Source of the DNA: Hyphodiscus hymeniophilus
Lineage: Eukaryota > Ascomycota > Leotiomycetes > Helotiales > Hyphodiscaceae
DNA: 64,000 bases
NCBI GenBank assembly: GCA_016508695.1
Contig: VNKQ01000011.1
Span: 1,178,001-1,242,000 of the forward strand
Direction: 5' to 3'
Shown piece after piece: positions 37,470-48,458 of the stretch. The notes beneath the pieces were generated by a model. The model did no database searches, was not told the origin of the DNA, and was given only the letters and a program-made list of their open reading frames with translations. The stretch's first letter is position 1. Every line of letters begins with the position of its first letter. Both the position numbers and the translations under genes were made by a program.

Positions 37470-39494
37470 TTAGTATCGAGGAGGAGCCGCGCCGTTTCGA
37501 TCGGAGGAATCTTGTACATTGTTATCATCGAAAGCCCTTGTAATGATGTTCAAATCAAGCTCACCACTTCCTCTGTTGACGTGGCCGTTCTGTCTGGGTC
37601 TAGAAAATCCAGATGTTCCCCACTCAGATCCTCCAGGGCCTCTGGGTTGTCTGTCTGGAACGGCCGCGACTCCATTTCGTGGGGTATCATCATAGACACC
37701 ATTTCCTGGTCGTTGACTTCCGATGGGGCCGGCATTTGAGGTGTAGTTCTCTCTCTCCTGACCAAGACGACCAGGCAGGTTTGTTCGGGATGCCGTTGGT
37801 CGATCGTTGAGGTTCATGCTCCCCATGCCGTTGAGAAGAAATGAGTCATCTCGGTGAGCATCTCGACCTGAAGTAGGCGTAAGGTTGGGAGTTCCGGAAG
37901 CTGCTGAGGAAGGGCCGTGGGGATATTCTGCATAACGAGCAACATTCTGACTAAGAGTGACTGGGAAACTGGCCGTAGAGGGTACGGGTGAAGGCGTGTA
38001 AGAGCGGAGGTCCGCAAATGACTTTGCAGCGCGCAAGTTATGGCTGTGTGGGTTCAAGCCTGACAATCCTGGAGAGCCTGGAATATTGAGAAGATCGGAG
38101 GCTTGACGACCCAACGTATGGTGACTGTAATGGCCAGATTCGCGGGCCTCACTGAAATCAATCGTTGCGGCACGGGCCAAACCTCTTCGACTTTCGCTGT
38201 TCCAAGAATAGGTGGGGGTAGGCTGAACCGGTGGGCTGATAGTGTTCTTACTCTTGGAGATTATCACATGTCGATTGTCTCCGTTACCATCTGATTTATG
38301 ATAGAGACCCATGCCTTGTGCCATTTCGTGGATATCGCGTCGCTCTTTGGGTGGGATTCCAGCAGGGAAGACTAGCGTATCTCGGCTGCCATCGTGAGCG
38401 AAAAGGTTTAGTTCTGAGTAGTAACTGAGTGTTGTAGGATCATTCAGATCCACTGGTAAGGTAAGCAAAGCCCATTTCGAGGAATTAGGGAGACAATTAC
38501 CATTCACAGGAGGCTTCAGCGCACTTCGGGTTGAGAGTGGAGAAGGGGACGTCGTCGTAGGGCCAGAATTCAATGAATTCATCGAGCCTTGATTGTGTAA
38601 CTGGCCTGGATTATTGGACAAGGGGACGTTCATAGGTTGATGTTGCTCCTGAAGCTGCCCTCTCCTCTCCCGTTTGTCTCTCTCGATACGATCGCGTTCG
38701 TGAGCCGGTAACATCTTCTTATACTCAACTCTCAGCTTCCTCCCATTGAGATCCATATGATTCAGTGTAGTGATGACCGCTTGCGTCTCTTCGGGAGTAG
38801 TGAAATTCGCAAAAGCCAAGCCTCTGAAAACCCCATTGTCGAAATGGTAGTTGAAAGCATATGGCAATGGAAGTCCTTTATCACACATCACATCCACCAA
38901 CTGTTCCTTCTTGACCGCGAATGGAATATTTTTGATGACAATAGCGGTTGGGATCAATTCGTCATCGGACGGCGACGTCTCTCGTGGCAGTGAGTTCTGC
39001 ATGTAGGGTTGGCTGTATTGGCCAGTCACATGCTGGTTTAGCTGCTGTAGATTGAGATTTGGCATAGTATTCATCTGTGGTTCATTCATCCAACCCTGAA
39101 GAAAGTTAGTCCTGTTTGGTGGGCCCTCGAGAAAACCAGAGTTGCTCACGGTGGGGATGCCAGCTCTTCGAGCAGAAGGGGCTTTCATTCGACCAGTTCC
39201 ACCCATTGTATTCCCACCGCCATTAACAGGATTATAAGCCCATGTCTGGCTGTTCAAGGCCTGATTATCGTTAAAGTGGTATTCGTTTTGGGGCGTCATT
39301 CTGTCGAACTGAGAAGGTTCATATCGTTCTTGATCCGTCGTGAAGAGAGAAAGATTCGGTTGCTCAGCAGCGTAGCTGTTGAACTGTCGCGAGGTTTGGC
39401 GGTTGAGATTCCCCATGCCATAAGGTTGGCGAGTGGTACCAGGCGACCGGCTAGGATAGTCCTGCGAATGTGTAGGATCATATCGATAACTCAT
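37470..39494 (-). CDS. RRM and R3H RNA-binding protein, PIN4/Cip2-like
   Basis: This single-exon gene encodes 674 residues. Residues 1-170 are low complexity, rich in Asn, Gln and Pro. The RRM spans about 181-260, with RNP2-like IPTAIVIKNIPF, the unusual LPLPYAFNYHFDNGVFRGLA and RNP1-like GLAFANF, then LNGRKLRVEYKKMLPAHERD. A second domain at about 340-415 fits R3H (LPVDLNDPTTLSYYSELNLF, HDGSRDTLVFPAGIPPKERR, IHEMAQGMGLYHKSDGNGDN). This RRM plus R3H order is that of yeast Pin4/Mdt1 and fission yeast Cip1/Cip2, which act in mRNA control, stress response and DNA-damage signalling. Pin4 is known to carry SQ/TQ phosphosites; several SQ pairs are present here. The rest is Ser/Pro-rich and disordered-looking. 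The specific role here is inference. Confidence 0.9.
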   Translation of the reverse strand: MSYRYDPTHSQDYPSRSPGTTRQPYGMGNLNRQTSRQFNSYAAEQPNLSLFTTDQERYEPSQFDRMTPQNEYHFNDNQALNSQTWAYNPVNGGGNTMGGTGRMKAPSARRAGIPTVSNSGFLEGPPNRTNFLQGWMNEPQMNTMPNLNLQQLNQHVTGQYSQPYMQNSLPRETSPSDDELIPTAIVIKNIPFAVKKEQLVDVMCDKGLPLPYAFNYHFDNGVFRGLAFANFTTPEETQAVITTLNHMDLNGRKLRVEYKKMLPAHERDRIERDKRERRGQLQEQHQPMNVPLSNNPGQLHNQGSMNSLNSGPTTTSPSPLSTRSALKPPVNGNCLPNSSKWALLTLPVDLNDPTTLSYYSELNLFAHDGSRDTLVFPAGIPPKERRDIHEMAQGMGLYHKSDGNGDNRHVIISKSKNTISPPVQPTPTYSWNSESRRGLARAATIDFSEARESGHYSHHTLGRQASDLLNIPGSPGLSGLNPHSHNLRAAKSFADLRSYTPSPVPSTASFPVTLSQNVARYAEYPHGPSSAASGTPNLTPTSGRDAHRDDSFLLNGMGSMNLNDRPTASRTNLPGRLGQERENYTSNAGPIGSQRPGNGVYDDTPRNGVAAVPDRQPRGPGGSEWGTSGFSRPRQNGHVNRGSGELDLNIITRAFDDNNVQDSSDRNGAAPPRY

Positions 39495-42400
39495 CTTGTA
39501 CTGCAGGAAGGCTTTATAGCTCTGTCCAGAGCTTGGTGGCTGACAGAGCGTGAGGAATGAATATGCAAGGAGCCGGTAGAGGCACGCTGTGGAAGCTCAG
39601 ATGCCTGCTCCAAACTTCACACGAAGCTCGTGCAGTTGGAGCGTACCACCGAACCTTGCGTCAGATTCCTGTGCGATGGAGGATCGTTGGACGGCGCAGC
39701 TGCAGAAAGCTGTATCTGTTCGAGGAGAGAGCGGGAGCTGGCCCAGGAGCGCTGGGTAGCGGCGGATGCGGTCGGTAGTCGAGAGAGCGGATTTTCTCCC
39801 TACGGTCGGTTGACTTCTGTGAAAGAGGGACGAGATCGGACGGCAGTCGCGCGAGGGCTCGTCGTTTTGTCTTCGTTAAGGTGCTTGAAGAAGTTCGAGG
39901 CACTCGTAATGTCTAGAGAAACGTACGCTCGTCAAGTTCGTGGTCGTTGGTGTTTCTGGGTGAATGGGGGTGGATTGGGATTGAAGAATTTCGAGGATGA
40001 GGGCTTGCCTTAAGGCCCCAGGTCGACCACGCTTAGCTAAGTTGGGCCCCCCAGAATGACATGCACAACCAGATTTCGAACAAAACCAGCCAACGAACAG
40101 CCAACGATGATGCAGTTATGATGGTAGGACGTCAAATGCACGGAGAAAGGACGTCCAGACAATGCGTCAGCCACACCAGATCTCGAGGGCTGGGGGTTAT
40201 GTACTCTTAGTGCGTATGGGATACGTATGTGTACGGAAGATGGTTCAGCGAAGTTGGTGGTAGGAGGTTCGGATTTGAATTCGAATAGCTTCTGCCCACC
40301 AAATCTTTCTATTCCTTACTTGTGCAACTCTAAAAGAACGTGGTACGGACCGTCGAATTTGCAGTGAAGCCTTGGACGAACTCTCTCTTAAAAGTCTCGA
40401 AAAATGTTCAACGGGACTGGGCACCCAGGGATTAAGAACGTTCGCAGATTCGAGGCTGCGGCGCTGGACTGAGAGGTAGGGAATGGTTGGTCGTCGAGGC
40501 GCAAAAGATTGAATAGGGCAAGCTGGTGAGGCTTTGAGGCTTTGTTCTGTTCGAATTGATTCTGAAAGCGAACAACGTCGATCTTGCTGCAAAGAGAACA
40601 CCGTCGTTGAGGCCTCGCTCGGGAAATAGGGCAAAATCTTAAAAGGTCGATTAATGCGGCGCAAAAGACATCATTCTGTACTTCTGCATGCACGTAATAT
40701 TAATACACGGCCAGATATATACATGGCACTCAGGGGCCAAGTTGAGGAGGCGAGGGGAGGGCAAGCTGGACAGGGAGATCGGTTCCTTCTGGAATGAACA
40801 CGAGCGAACACAAGATACAACCATATCATGGCTTCAATAGTTATTCGTGTCCAAGCAAATAAAATGAGCAGGCTACATTTCGGCTCTCTCATTCATCAGC
40901 TTATCAAGTCATTTGCGCATGACAAGCAAGACACTTCGTTTAATGACTCTCTCCAGCTCCCTGTACCTCTGCATTGCAGTCCAAACAGAGACTTAAACGC
41001 ATACACCACACGTTAATTGGTCTGTACAACGACACCTGTAGGTGCGATCCAAACCATTTCTTGGATTCGGTTGGATGGTCGGCCCCTGACCACGCTGAGG
41101 GTTTCTGCAGCTTGACGGAGAAATTGACAGAAGAAGCGACGCCCATAGCGTGAACAGTGGGCAAGACTGTAGCAGGTACCTAATAATAAGGTAACTAAAC
41201 TTCCACGGTTACGGGATCCTCACGGGAAGCAAATCTGGTTGGCACATGATGCCTCCAGTCTTGCAACGGCATCGTTGAAAGAGGCTGCGGTTGTGGCAAT
41301 GTGGAGTCGACAATGAAAGGGGCCGCTGATGAGGGGCAAAGTAGAATTGCTTCCTGCAACTAGGTATTAGTACGGAATATCCCATTCGTATGTCCATGTA
41401 GAGCCTTCTGTTACCAGAATCGTCCACAACTCTAGCAAATAAATGCACACTATAGCATTCGATACTTTCTTGCTATTCATCTGTTTTGCAGCAATACTCC
41501 AAGCCATCATCCATCCACTTATCTGAACTTTCGTCAAATTCGAGCTTAGACGACTCGGCGATCAAAAAGTAGCATGTCGCCGTCCTGTCAAACTTTGGAT
41601 GGCACCAGAACCATACTTGAGTTGCCGGAGGTAATGATCACAGACTTTACCACGAATTCGCGGTACAGTACCGACCAGAAGTCTAGAGGAGGCACGGTTT
41701 GATTTTGTATTGCGCTATTGGGTTCTTGCAGTAGTGAGTGATAAGCTTGATGGGGTTTTGTATCTGTACCGTAAGCGGGAAATTCAGGGGAACCGTCTCG
41801 CTTATCGATTGCAGGCTCGAGGAGACCGGCGAGAGCGTTCCGATAGGATCCAAGATAGCTCTAAGATCGTCTGCTTCGATCCATCATTCCAATATTCCAA
41901 CAAGCACAACCGGAAATGATCTCAAAGTTGCATGAGACGGCCAGATCGATCCGGAGTCGCACATCAAAAGCCTCACGTTTTGGTGCAACATTGTGCGTGA
42001 CTTCGCTGAAGGTGTCTTCTCGAGGCTCTGCCTTCTCGAGAGCACAGTCGCCCCATACGCAGTCCCTCATGGACAGGTAGATGGATTCAAATGAGTGTTC
42101 GATCTCATGCTTCCGCCCACGCATCCTTGCCTCCTTTTCCTCATCCCACCTCCCACTAATCATCCCAAGTACCGGTTTACTCTCTTGCAGCACTCAAAAT
42201 AAGGAGGCCTATCATAAATATCGTGCACTGTGCCAGCGGGGCCCGATGACGATCTTAACAGGTCGTCTCCAAGATTAGTCCCCTAAAATTCACCGGTTTT
42301 GCTGTGCCACCGGCTCTCCTCAGAAACAAATTCTACACACTCTTCTCAAATGACCAGCCCATTCAACTGTGTATCTTCCAGGGTGACTTCCAAATCCCCA

Positions 42401-45004
42401 ACTCATCTCGATCTCGATCTCAATCTCAATGGCAGAGAAAGAGGAAGTGATAAGCCGTTGACTCGAACCACCAAACGGAAGTTTCCCTTCCTATCCTCAA
42501 CCATGCTGCCCCATTCAACGTTCCCCGGAAGCAGGGCAAGGAAGCCGCTCAATAATTGGATAATGTGACTCTCAGTCTCAGAGCCAAACTACAATCGCAC
42601 TCGCCTCGAGAACCCATTCGTTCGCCTGGACTCTCCTCCAGAGTGGGATCGTTCTGGAAATCGGTTGCCTCGTTACATCTCTCATATTGGGTTCCAACAT
42701 CGAACAGGCAGGCAAGTCGGTGTTGGTGATGGAGTCCTAACCGCCCAATGGACACTCTGCGAGCTGATAGGACGCTGGATGCGCAGTGTGGGCGAGATGG
42801 TGCAGAGCCGAACAAGGGGTGCCGGGTTTTGGGTACCTTCTTGCTCATGTGACATTTGCTGGAGCTGAGCACTGTTTTGGGAATAGAGTATTCGAGTTGA
42901 ATCTCACCATACATGGTATTAGATTCTGGAGTCTACAGCATTGACACTGGTAGCGACTCAAGTGAGAGTTTTTCGTATTGCGTCCAAAAAAGGGGGGTCT
43001 GGTGAGTGAGGAATAAACGAACACCAGTGAAGGTGTGTCAGCTGAGACGGCATCCTGATTGCAAAACCCATTCCGAAGGCTTTTCTAAGTCGGCTGATTT
43101 GTATTTGGGATGCCACATTCTAATTAGAGCTGCGTGATTCCAGTAAGCCTGGATATCTCGATATATAGCATGTCACGTGCTACTGCTGATGCCAGGTGGT
43201 AGAGACCAGTAGCAACTCCCGTGATTGCGCCTCTCACCAAGTCAGTTGTCGGATTCTGGGGCAAGACGCTCTCATACATACGGTCTAGTGTTTAAGCCAT
43301 TCAAGTACTTAGTTATGTACCTTAGGTTGATCATGGACTTTTCTATCACTTGGCACTTGAAGCTTTGGGCTTTCTTCGTTCGGGTAAGGTCGAATACATA
43401 GTCCTTTCCGTGCCACTCATGAAACGCACTTCTTATCACACAGTGGCACTCTCATATGTCTAAAACAGTGTAGTTGGGTTGAAGATCTCTTTTCTTGTAC
43501 TTGGGGTCAGGTGACTCCTGTTTGGACGCCTGCCACACTGCACGTCGAACAACAGATAGTTGCTCTTATATTGGCCATATTCATGCTTGCCGAGTCATCA
43601 GATCCAGGAATGTTAAAAATGGTAATATTATCACACAACCAGCTTTTCGAGGGTATGGTACTTGCGAGGTTCGAGGCCCTTCACTAGAAACGTTCCTGAC
43701 CTGACTCGTTGTAAGACACCCGAAACAGCCATCATCGTCCATGTTGTTAATTGCCAGTATCTCCTGGACGGTATTCCTCTCAGATCATTCGTGCCTGAGA
43801 GTTTAGGATACTTTTTCACGCCCCCTTCAGTCACAGCTTTGTTTCTGACGAGCACATGTGATGAAATCCGACTTGCTCATCAATTTGGGTGCGAGTCAGG
43901 GGTAGAATTGAAGGCTGGCAGCATTAGTCCATTACCCTTGCCTTACCCATTGGCACGAGAGAGCTTTTGGAACGTTTGGGCCAACAACCTATTACCCAAA
44001 ATTGGAAGATTGATTTCATGGACTTCCTTTTCCCTAGTGCCTCATTGTCCGTAGAAACAATACACCCTAGGCATGAAGATATTATTTCCTCATGGCTTTC
44101 ATCCACTCTTTTATATTCGGTCACTAGATTCCCAGAAGGAGAAACATGGAAGGACATGTGACTAGATATCTGTCACCACCTGAACATGATCTGTTCTCCT
44201 ATATCTGGCCCCTCACTCGATGCCTTGAAACTTGAGGCGGGTTGCTGGCAGGGAGAAGACATAGAATTGTTTTGACAACTACCGCAACCGCTGATGAAGT
44301 AACGGAGCACAATAATGGCATTGAGGTCAACGAGGAGAATGAGACTCGAAAACTTTTCGTGGGCCCGGCCAAGTTGGATCATCTCGAGGACCACATTGAA
44401 GTCGATAGCGAGATAAACTCCCGACGACTGCCAAGAGACGAGAAGCTAGAAGAGCGAAAAGTCTTCAGCGCGCTCTGACTGAGAGCTCAGTGCGGTGCGC
44501 GATTGAGACTAACCGAATTCTGCACTCGATGCTTTGTTGTTTTTGTTTGAATAAATGCGGTGAGGAGGCCCATCATGATATGATGTGTAAGGAAGCACAA
44601 AATATTTCTAAGTAATACTTCCAATTGATCCGGCTCACGAAATCGAGCTCGTGAGTCATGTGTAACTCAGCGCTAGCTGTCTCCCCTCAAGTTGCCCTTG
44701 AGAATGCGAGATCAAGCAAGCACATGCGACAAGGGCAAGAAATTCCTATCTATTGAAGGCTTGAAAGCCGACGCAGCTATACGCTTGATACGCGCGATAG
44801 TGATCGCGGCCAAGTACCACTCATCAATGCCATTGAAATAACGCCTTGCTCGAGTGATCGACCCATCAAGCCATGCAGACTATCCATAGATCTCCGGTAT
44901 CACAGCTTGCATCTTCGTAAGTTCATCATATCATTACTTTTCCCCTTCAAACTCCAACCTCCCATATCACAACAATTCTCTTTTTACCCGCCCGCTTCAG
45001 TACA
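39495..45004. other. 5.5-kb gene-poor region
   Basis: This is the longest stretch without a recognisable gene. It includes the long upstream region of the PIN4-like gene. Open frames up to about 140 codons exist on both strands (for example 39630-40013 +, 40245-40664 -, 43662-44054 +, 44242-44478 +), but they overlap one another and lack recognisable domains. A short TCGATC/TCAATC simple repeat lies at about 42403-42434. I saw no tRNA, rRNA or transposon ends. Confidence 0.5.
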
Positions 45005-47239
45005 TTAATTCTTCCGCCGTCTTTTGATCGGACTCCTCAACCCGCCGTTTGACAGAACATCATCCACTGCATCACCACCATCGTTTGGCGTGCCGACCTC
45101 GCTGCTGCCCGCCGTCTCGACAATTCGTCCGCCATCACCAGCACCATCCATGCCAAGATCAAAGTGACTTTCTCCCACACCCATATTCTGATCACCAAAA
45201 TTGCCATAGTCGAAGTTACCACTGCCTCCTATCGGACTGCTGCCATTATAAAAGTGATCCGTATTGAGGAACTGATCAAGGTCCAGATTCGAACTGTTGG
45301 GATCCGAAGCATCGTGTCCGTTGAAATAAGTGCCATCAGTCAAGCCCGGGATGCTTCCTGACGGGGAGAGAGGCTCGATGGAGGCGCGGAGACTCTTAAT
45401 TTGTTCATCTTGGCTTGCTTGCATGCGGACTAGCTCATCAATCTCAGCTTCGGTGTAGCCAAGATCTGCAAGGCTTGGGGTTGCGGTGGGGGTGGGGAGA
45501 CGAGAGCGTTGTTACTACCGGGTACTGATGAGGTGGTGGCCATAAGGTTGAGCATGGTGTTTCGTTGTTCCGATGTCAGCGGGGAGTTGCCGTTAGCGTT
45601 CTCGTATTGAGTTAGAATCGCGGGGAATTGCTCGGCCTTGCCGTCATTAGGGTGTGCACGAGCGTTTGTGTTGTTGATGAGATTCATCATGCCCTGTTGA
45701 GGAAGCGGGGTTTCGGCCTCCATTTTCATGTTCGTCGTATCACTGGGGGAATCGAACAGTTCCTCAACAGCACCATGTTGAGGATTAGCGTAGCTCTGTG
45801 GTGTTGCTAATGGAGAAATGGTGTTCGCCCGACCATTCGTATCATTTGGAGCCATGAGAAGACGTTGTTGACGGCGTCTAGGGCTCAAGCTGCCAGGATG
45901 TTGTTGTTGCTGCTGATTTGACAAGTCACCGATATCAACGACGTTGCCCTGTTGCTGTTGTTGATCTTGAGGAATACCATTTGCGAACATTTGAGCGATG
46001 TTTTGAGGACCAAGACCTTGACCGTCCAAGCTCCTGTTGTATACAGTAGCGAGAAAGGTTAAAATTGCATTGATCGAACTCTCGTGTCGGTCATGCAGAG
46101 TTTGGAAAGCGACAGCTTGTTGATAAAGTTGGTTGTGGTCTTTTCTTAAACGTTGGATGGCATTTGTAATGACATTTTGTTGCTTCTGAATATCCGCAAG
46201 TTGACTCTGAACAACTGCCATCTCCCGTCTTTGAAGAGGACCAGATTCGGGAGTGGCAGAGATGGCTCGAGCATTCTGCAGATTATTCGCGTAGCTTCCG
46301 TTGTAGACCTCTTCGATACCGTCTGCTCCCTCAGCATCGCTGTCATTCTCATGGGCTTCCTCGCCCTTGACCCGCTTGCTTTTTGACTTACTTGTACCTC
46401 CCTTTGGCTTATTGATAAGCCAGAGAAGATTGGGATGATTTCGCTTAAAGTAAGGGTTGTAGTACTCGCTGGGGCTTTTGTTCTTTCGTTCGCTAGCCTT
46501 CATGGAATTGTCGGAGAGTCCAACCCGCTTGTGAAACCCGTACATGTTCAACTGCCGGACAAAAGATGCATAGTTGTTGTGTTTGAATAATTCCGGAATT
46601 AACTTCTTCGCAAATTCATCCTCGTCTAAGACAACAAAAGAATCACCTCGATCTGACCATCGGATGAGCTCTGTGTTCTTCCCGTCGTCGAGGAAACTAA
46701 AGCCATGTCAGCAAACAACATGCGATACCGAGACACGGAGACGCTTACCTGCTTAACTTTTGCACAAACGGAGGGATCTGTTTTCGCTTCGATTGCGCAT
46801 CTCTCTTGGCCGCCGTTGCCCTCTCTTCGAGCAACTCGATGCTGTCATTCTCCTCCATCAAACCGTTGGAAGTTTGGGGATCAAACATCGAATCCTCTCC
46901 AAGCCACTGATCACCCGAATTATCGTTTGTCATGCGCTGAGCTGTTGGCACAAGTTGTCTGTTGATGGACCGGCGCGCCAGCTGTGTTGAACCTCCTGCG
47001 GAGGATTGATCGTACTGCGCTTGAGATATTGCCGTGTTGCTGCCGTAGTTATTTGAATTATACCCAGCCGGAGGCTCAGGGTAGCTCGCATTGTTGGCGC
47101 CTTGATCCCATCGCATATAGTCTGCTTGGGTACCGACAGGTGCGGAGTATCCTTGCTGCATTTGTGGTGTTTGAACAGTGGCTGCGGATCCAGGTACTGG
47201 TCGCTTCCGCGAGTTGGTTGGAGGCATAGAAGTGTACAT
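45005..47239 (-). CDS. Heat shock transcription factor (HSF1-type), with a frame break near the 3' end
   Basis: It encodes the trimeric activator of heat shock genes. Exon 1 is 47239-46749; a 52-base intron leads to exon 2 from 46696. The Gln/Asn-rich N-terminus is followed by the HSF DNA-binding domain: PPFVQKLSSFLDDGKNTELI, RWSDRGDSFVVLDEDEF, LIPELFKHNNYASFVRQLNM, YGFHKRVGLSDNSM, and NPYFKRNHPNLLWLI. A heptad region follows (MAVVQSQLADIQKQQNVITN, AIQRLRKDHNQLYQQAVAFQ), the likely trimerisation segment, then polyQ. The frame then runs to TAG at about 45432 (ending ATPKLRLMS). The likely true C-terminus (DLGYTEAEIDELVRMQASQD to SPIKRRRKN, stop 45005) is in another frame. Either a 53-base GTAGTA...TTGCAG intron (about 45464-45516) or a missing C in a C run explains this. 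DBD spacing favours HSF1 over SKN7, and no receiver domain is seen. Confidence 0.88.
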
Positions 47240-48458
47240 CCAACAGTGATTTTGCGGTCAAGGGAAGCACTCGTCGCGAATGTAGATCGGGAAATGTTGA
47301 AGGACTATCGCAAAAGCCGAGGCTGACTGCAGTCTTCCTACGCGCTTCAGTGCTTTGATCTGCAGCAATAACCTCGATGTGTCTTCCCAACTTTTCTGTA
47401 TTCTGCGGTGGCTCGTTTGATTACTTTTCGGTCGCGGAGGTTCTGGCCAGAGCCGGAGATGAATAGGTTGTGCTAGGACGGAGAAGCCAGTTGGAAGGTT
47501 GGTATAAATGCGTGATGATCCTGAAAGGCAAGGTAGCCCGTGGATGCCAGACGTGTTTAGAGCGTTCTAAAGAGGTTCTATTGTCGTAAACAAAGGTATG
47601 AGACTGGAGAGACGAACAAGTCGTTGTCGGCAGGTCAATGCGGCCAGTTCGGGATGCTGCAGGACGAGATTCTTTGGAGTTGTGGCACCTGCGATGGATT
47701 TCAAGTGCTCTTTCAAGGCTTAGACGTTGGTTTCAATGGTGTGAAAGGCCTTCAAGTGATTAGGAGGTAATTCATTGCGTCTGAATATACGGCGACTGGG
47801 CTCTTTGCGGAATGATGTGTATCGCGTTGTTTCAATTGTGTGGTTTTTGACCTGGAGACGTTTTATAACGTCAGTGATCGAGGCTTCGCTCAAGTATTCC
47901 GCACATTACTCATCCGCTTATCAACCAATTACATCTCGACTCTGGCAGTGGGAATTGGGCGAGGCTGAGATTGAAGCCTTGTCGCATTGACAGCTGTACC
48001 AGCTTCGTTCATTCAAGACCTGGTCGCCACGGCACAAGAAATGCAGTAAACTAAAAGAATCAGTGCTGTTCCAAGATGGTGCTATCTTGAACAAAATCAT
48101 TGGGATGGGAGTTCCCCATAGATCACTTCGTAATTTACAGCCTTGTAGTCTTTGAGTGGTTAGATTATTGTTACAAAGAGAATTGAGAAACGGACCAAAC
48201 GGTGAAGATCAAGTAACATCGATACAGGTATATGGAATCTACAACATGAACATCCGGGGAGATGGTAGTGAGTCTAGTGACTGTGGCGACATGGGTATGG
48301 CAAGCGTGGATATTTCTTATTTAGATCAGGTGAGCGAATGCCGTACTTGTGTAAGCTCTTTGACTCTAAGCACAAATAGGTCGCCATTCGCAACTGAAGT
48401 GCGAGCTCTTCATGGCTCCTTTTTATAAAACTCCATAGATAGCTATTCAGCCTGAGCA
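47240..48458. other. Intergenic region
   Basis: It contains the HSF promoter and leader and the 3' flank of the CWC27 gene. No gene or clear heat shock element array was recognised by eye. Confidence 0.55.
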
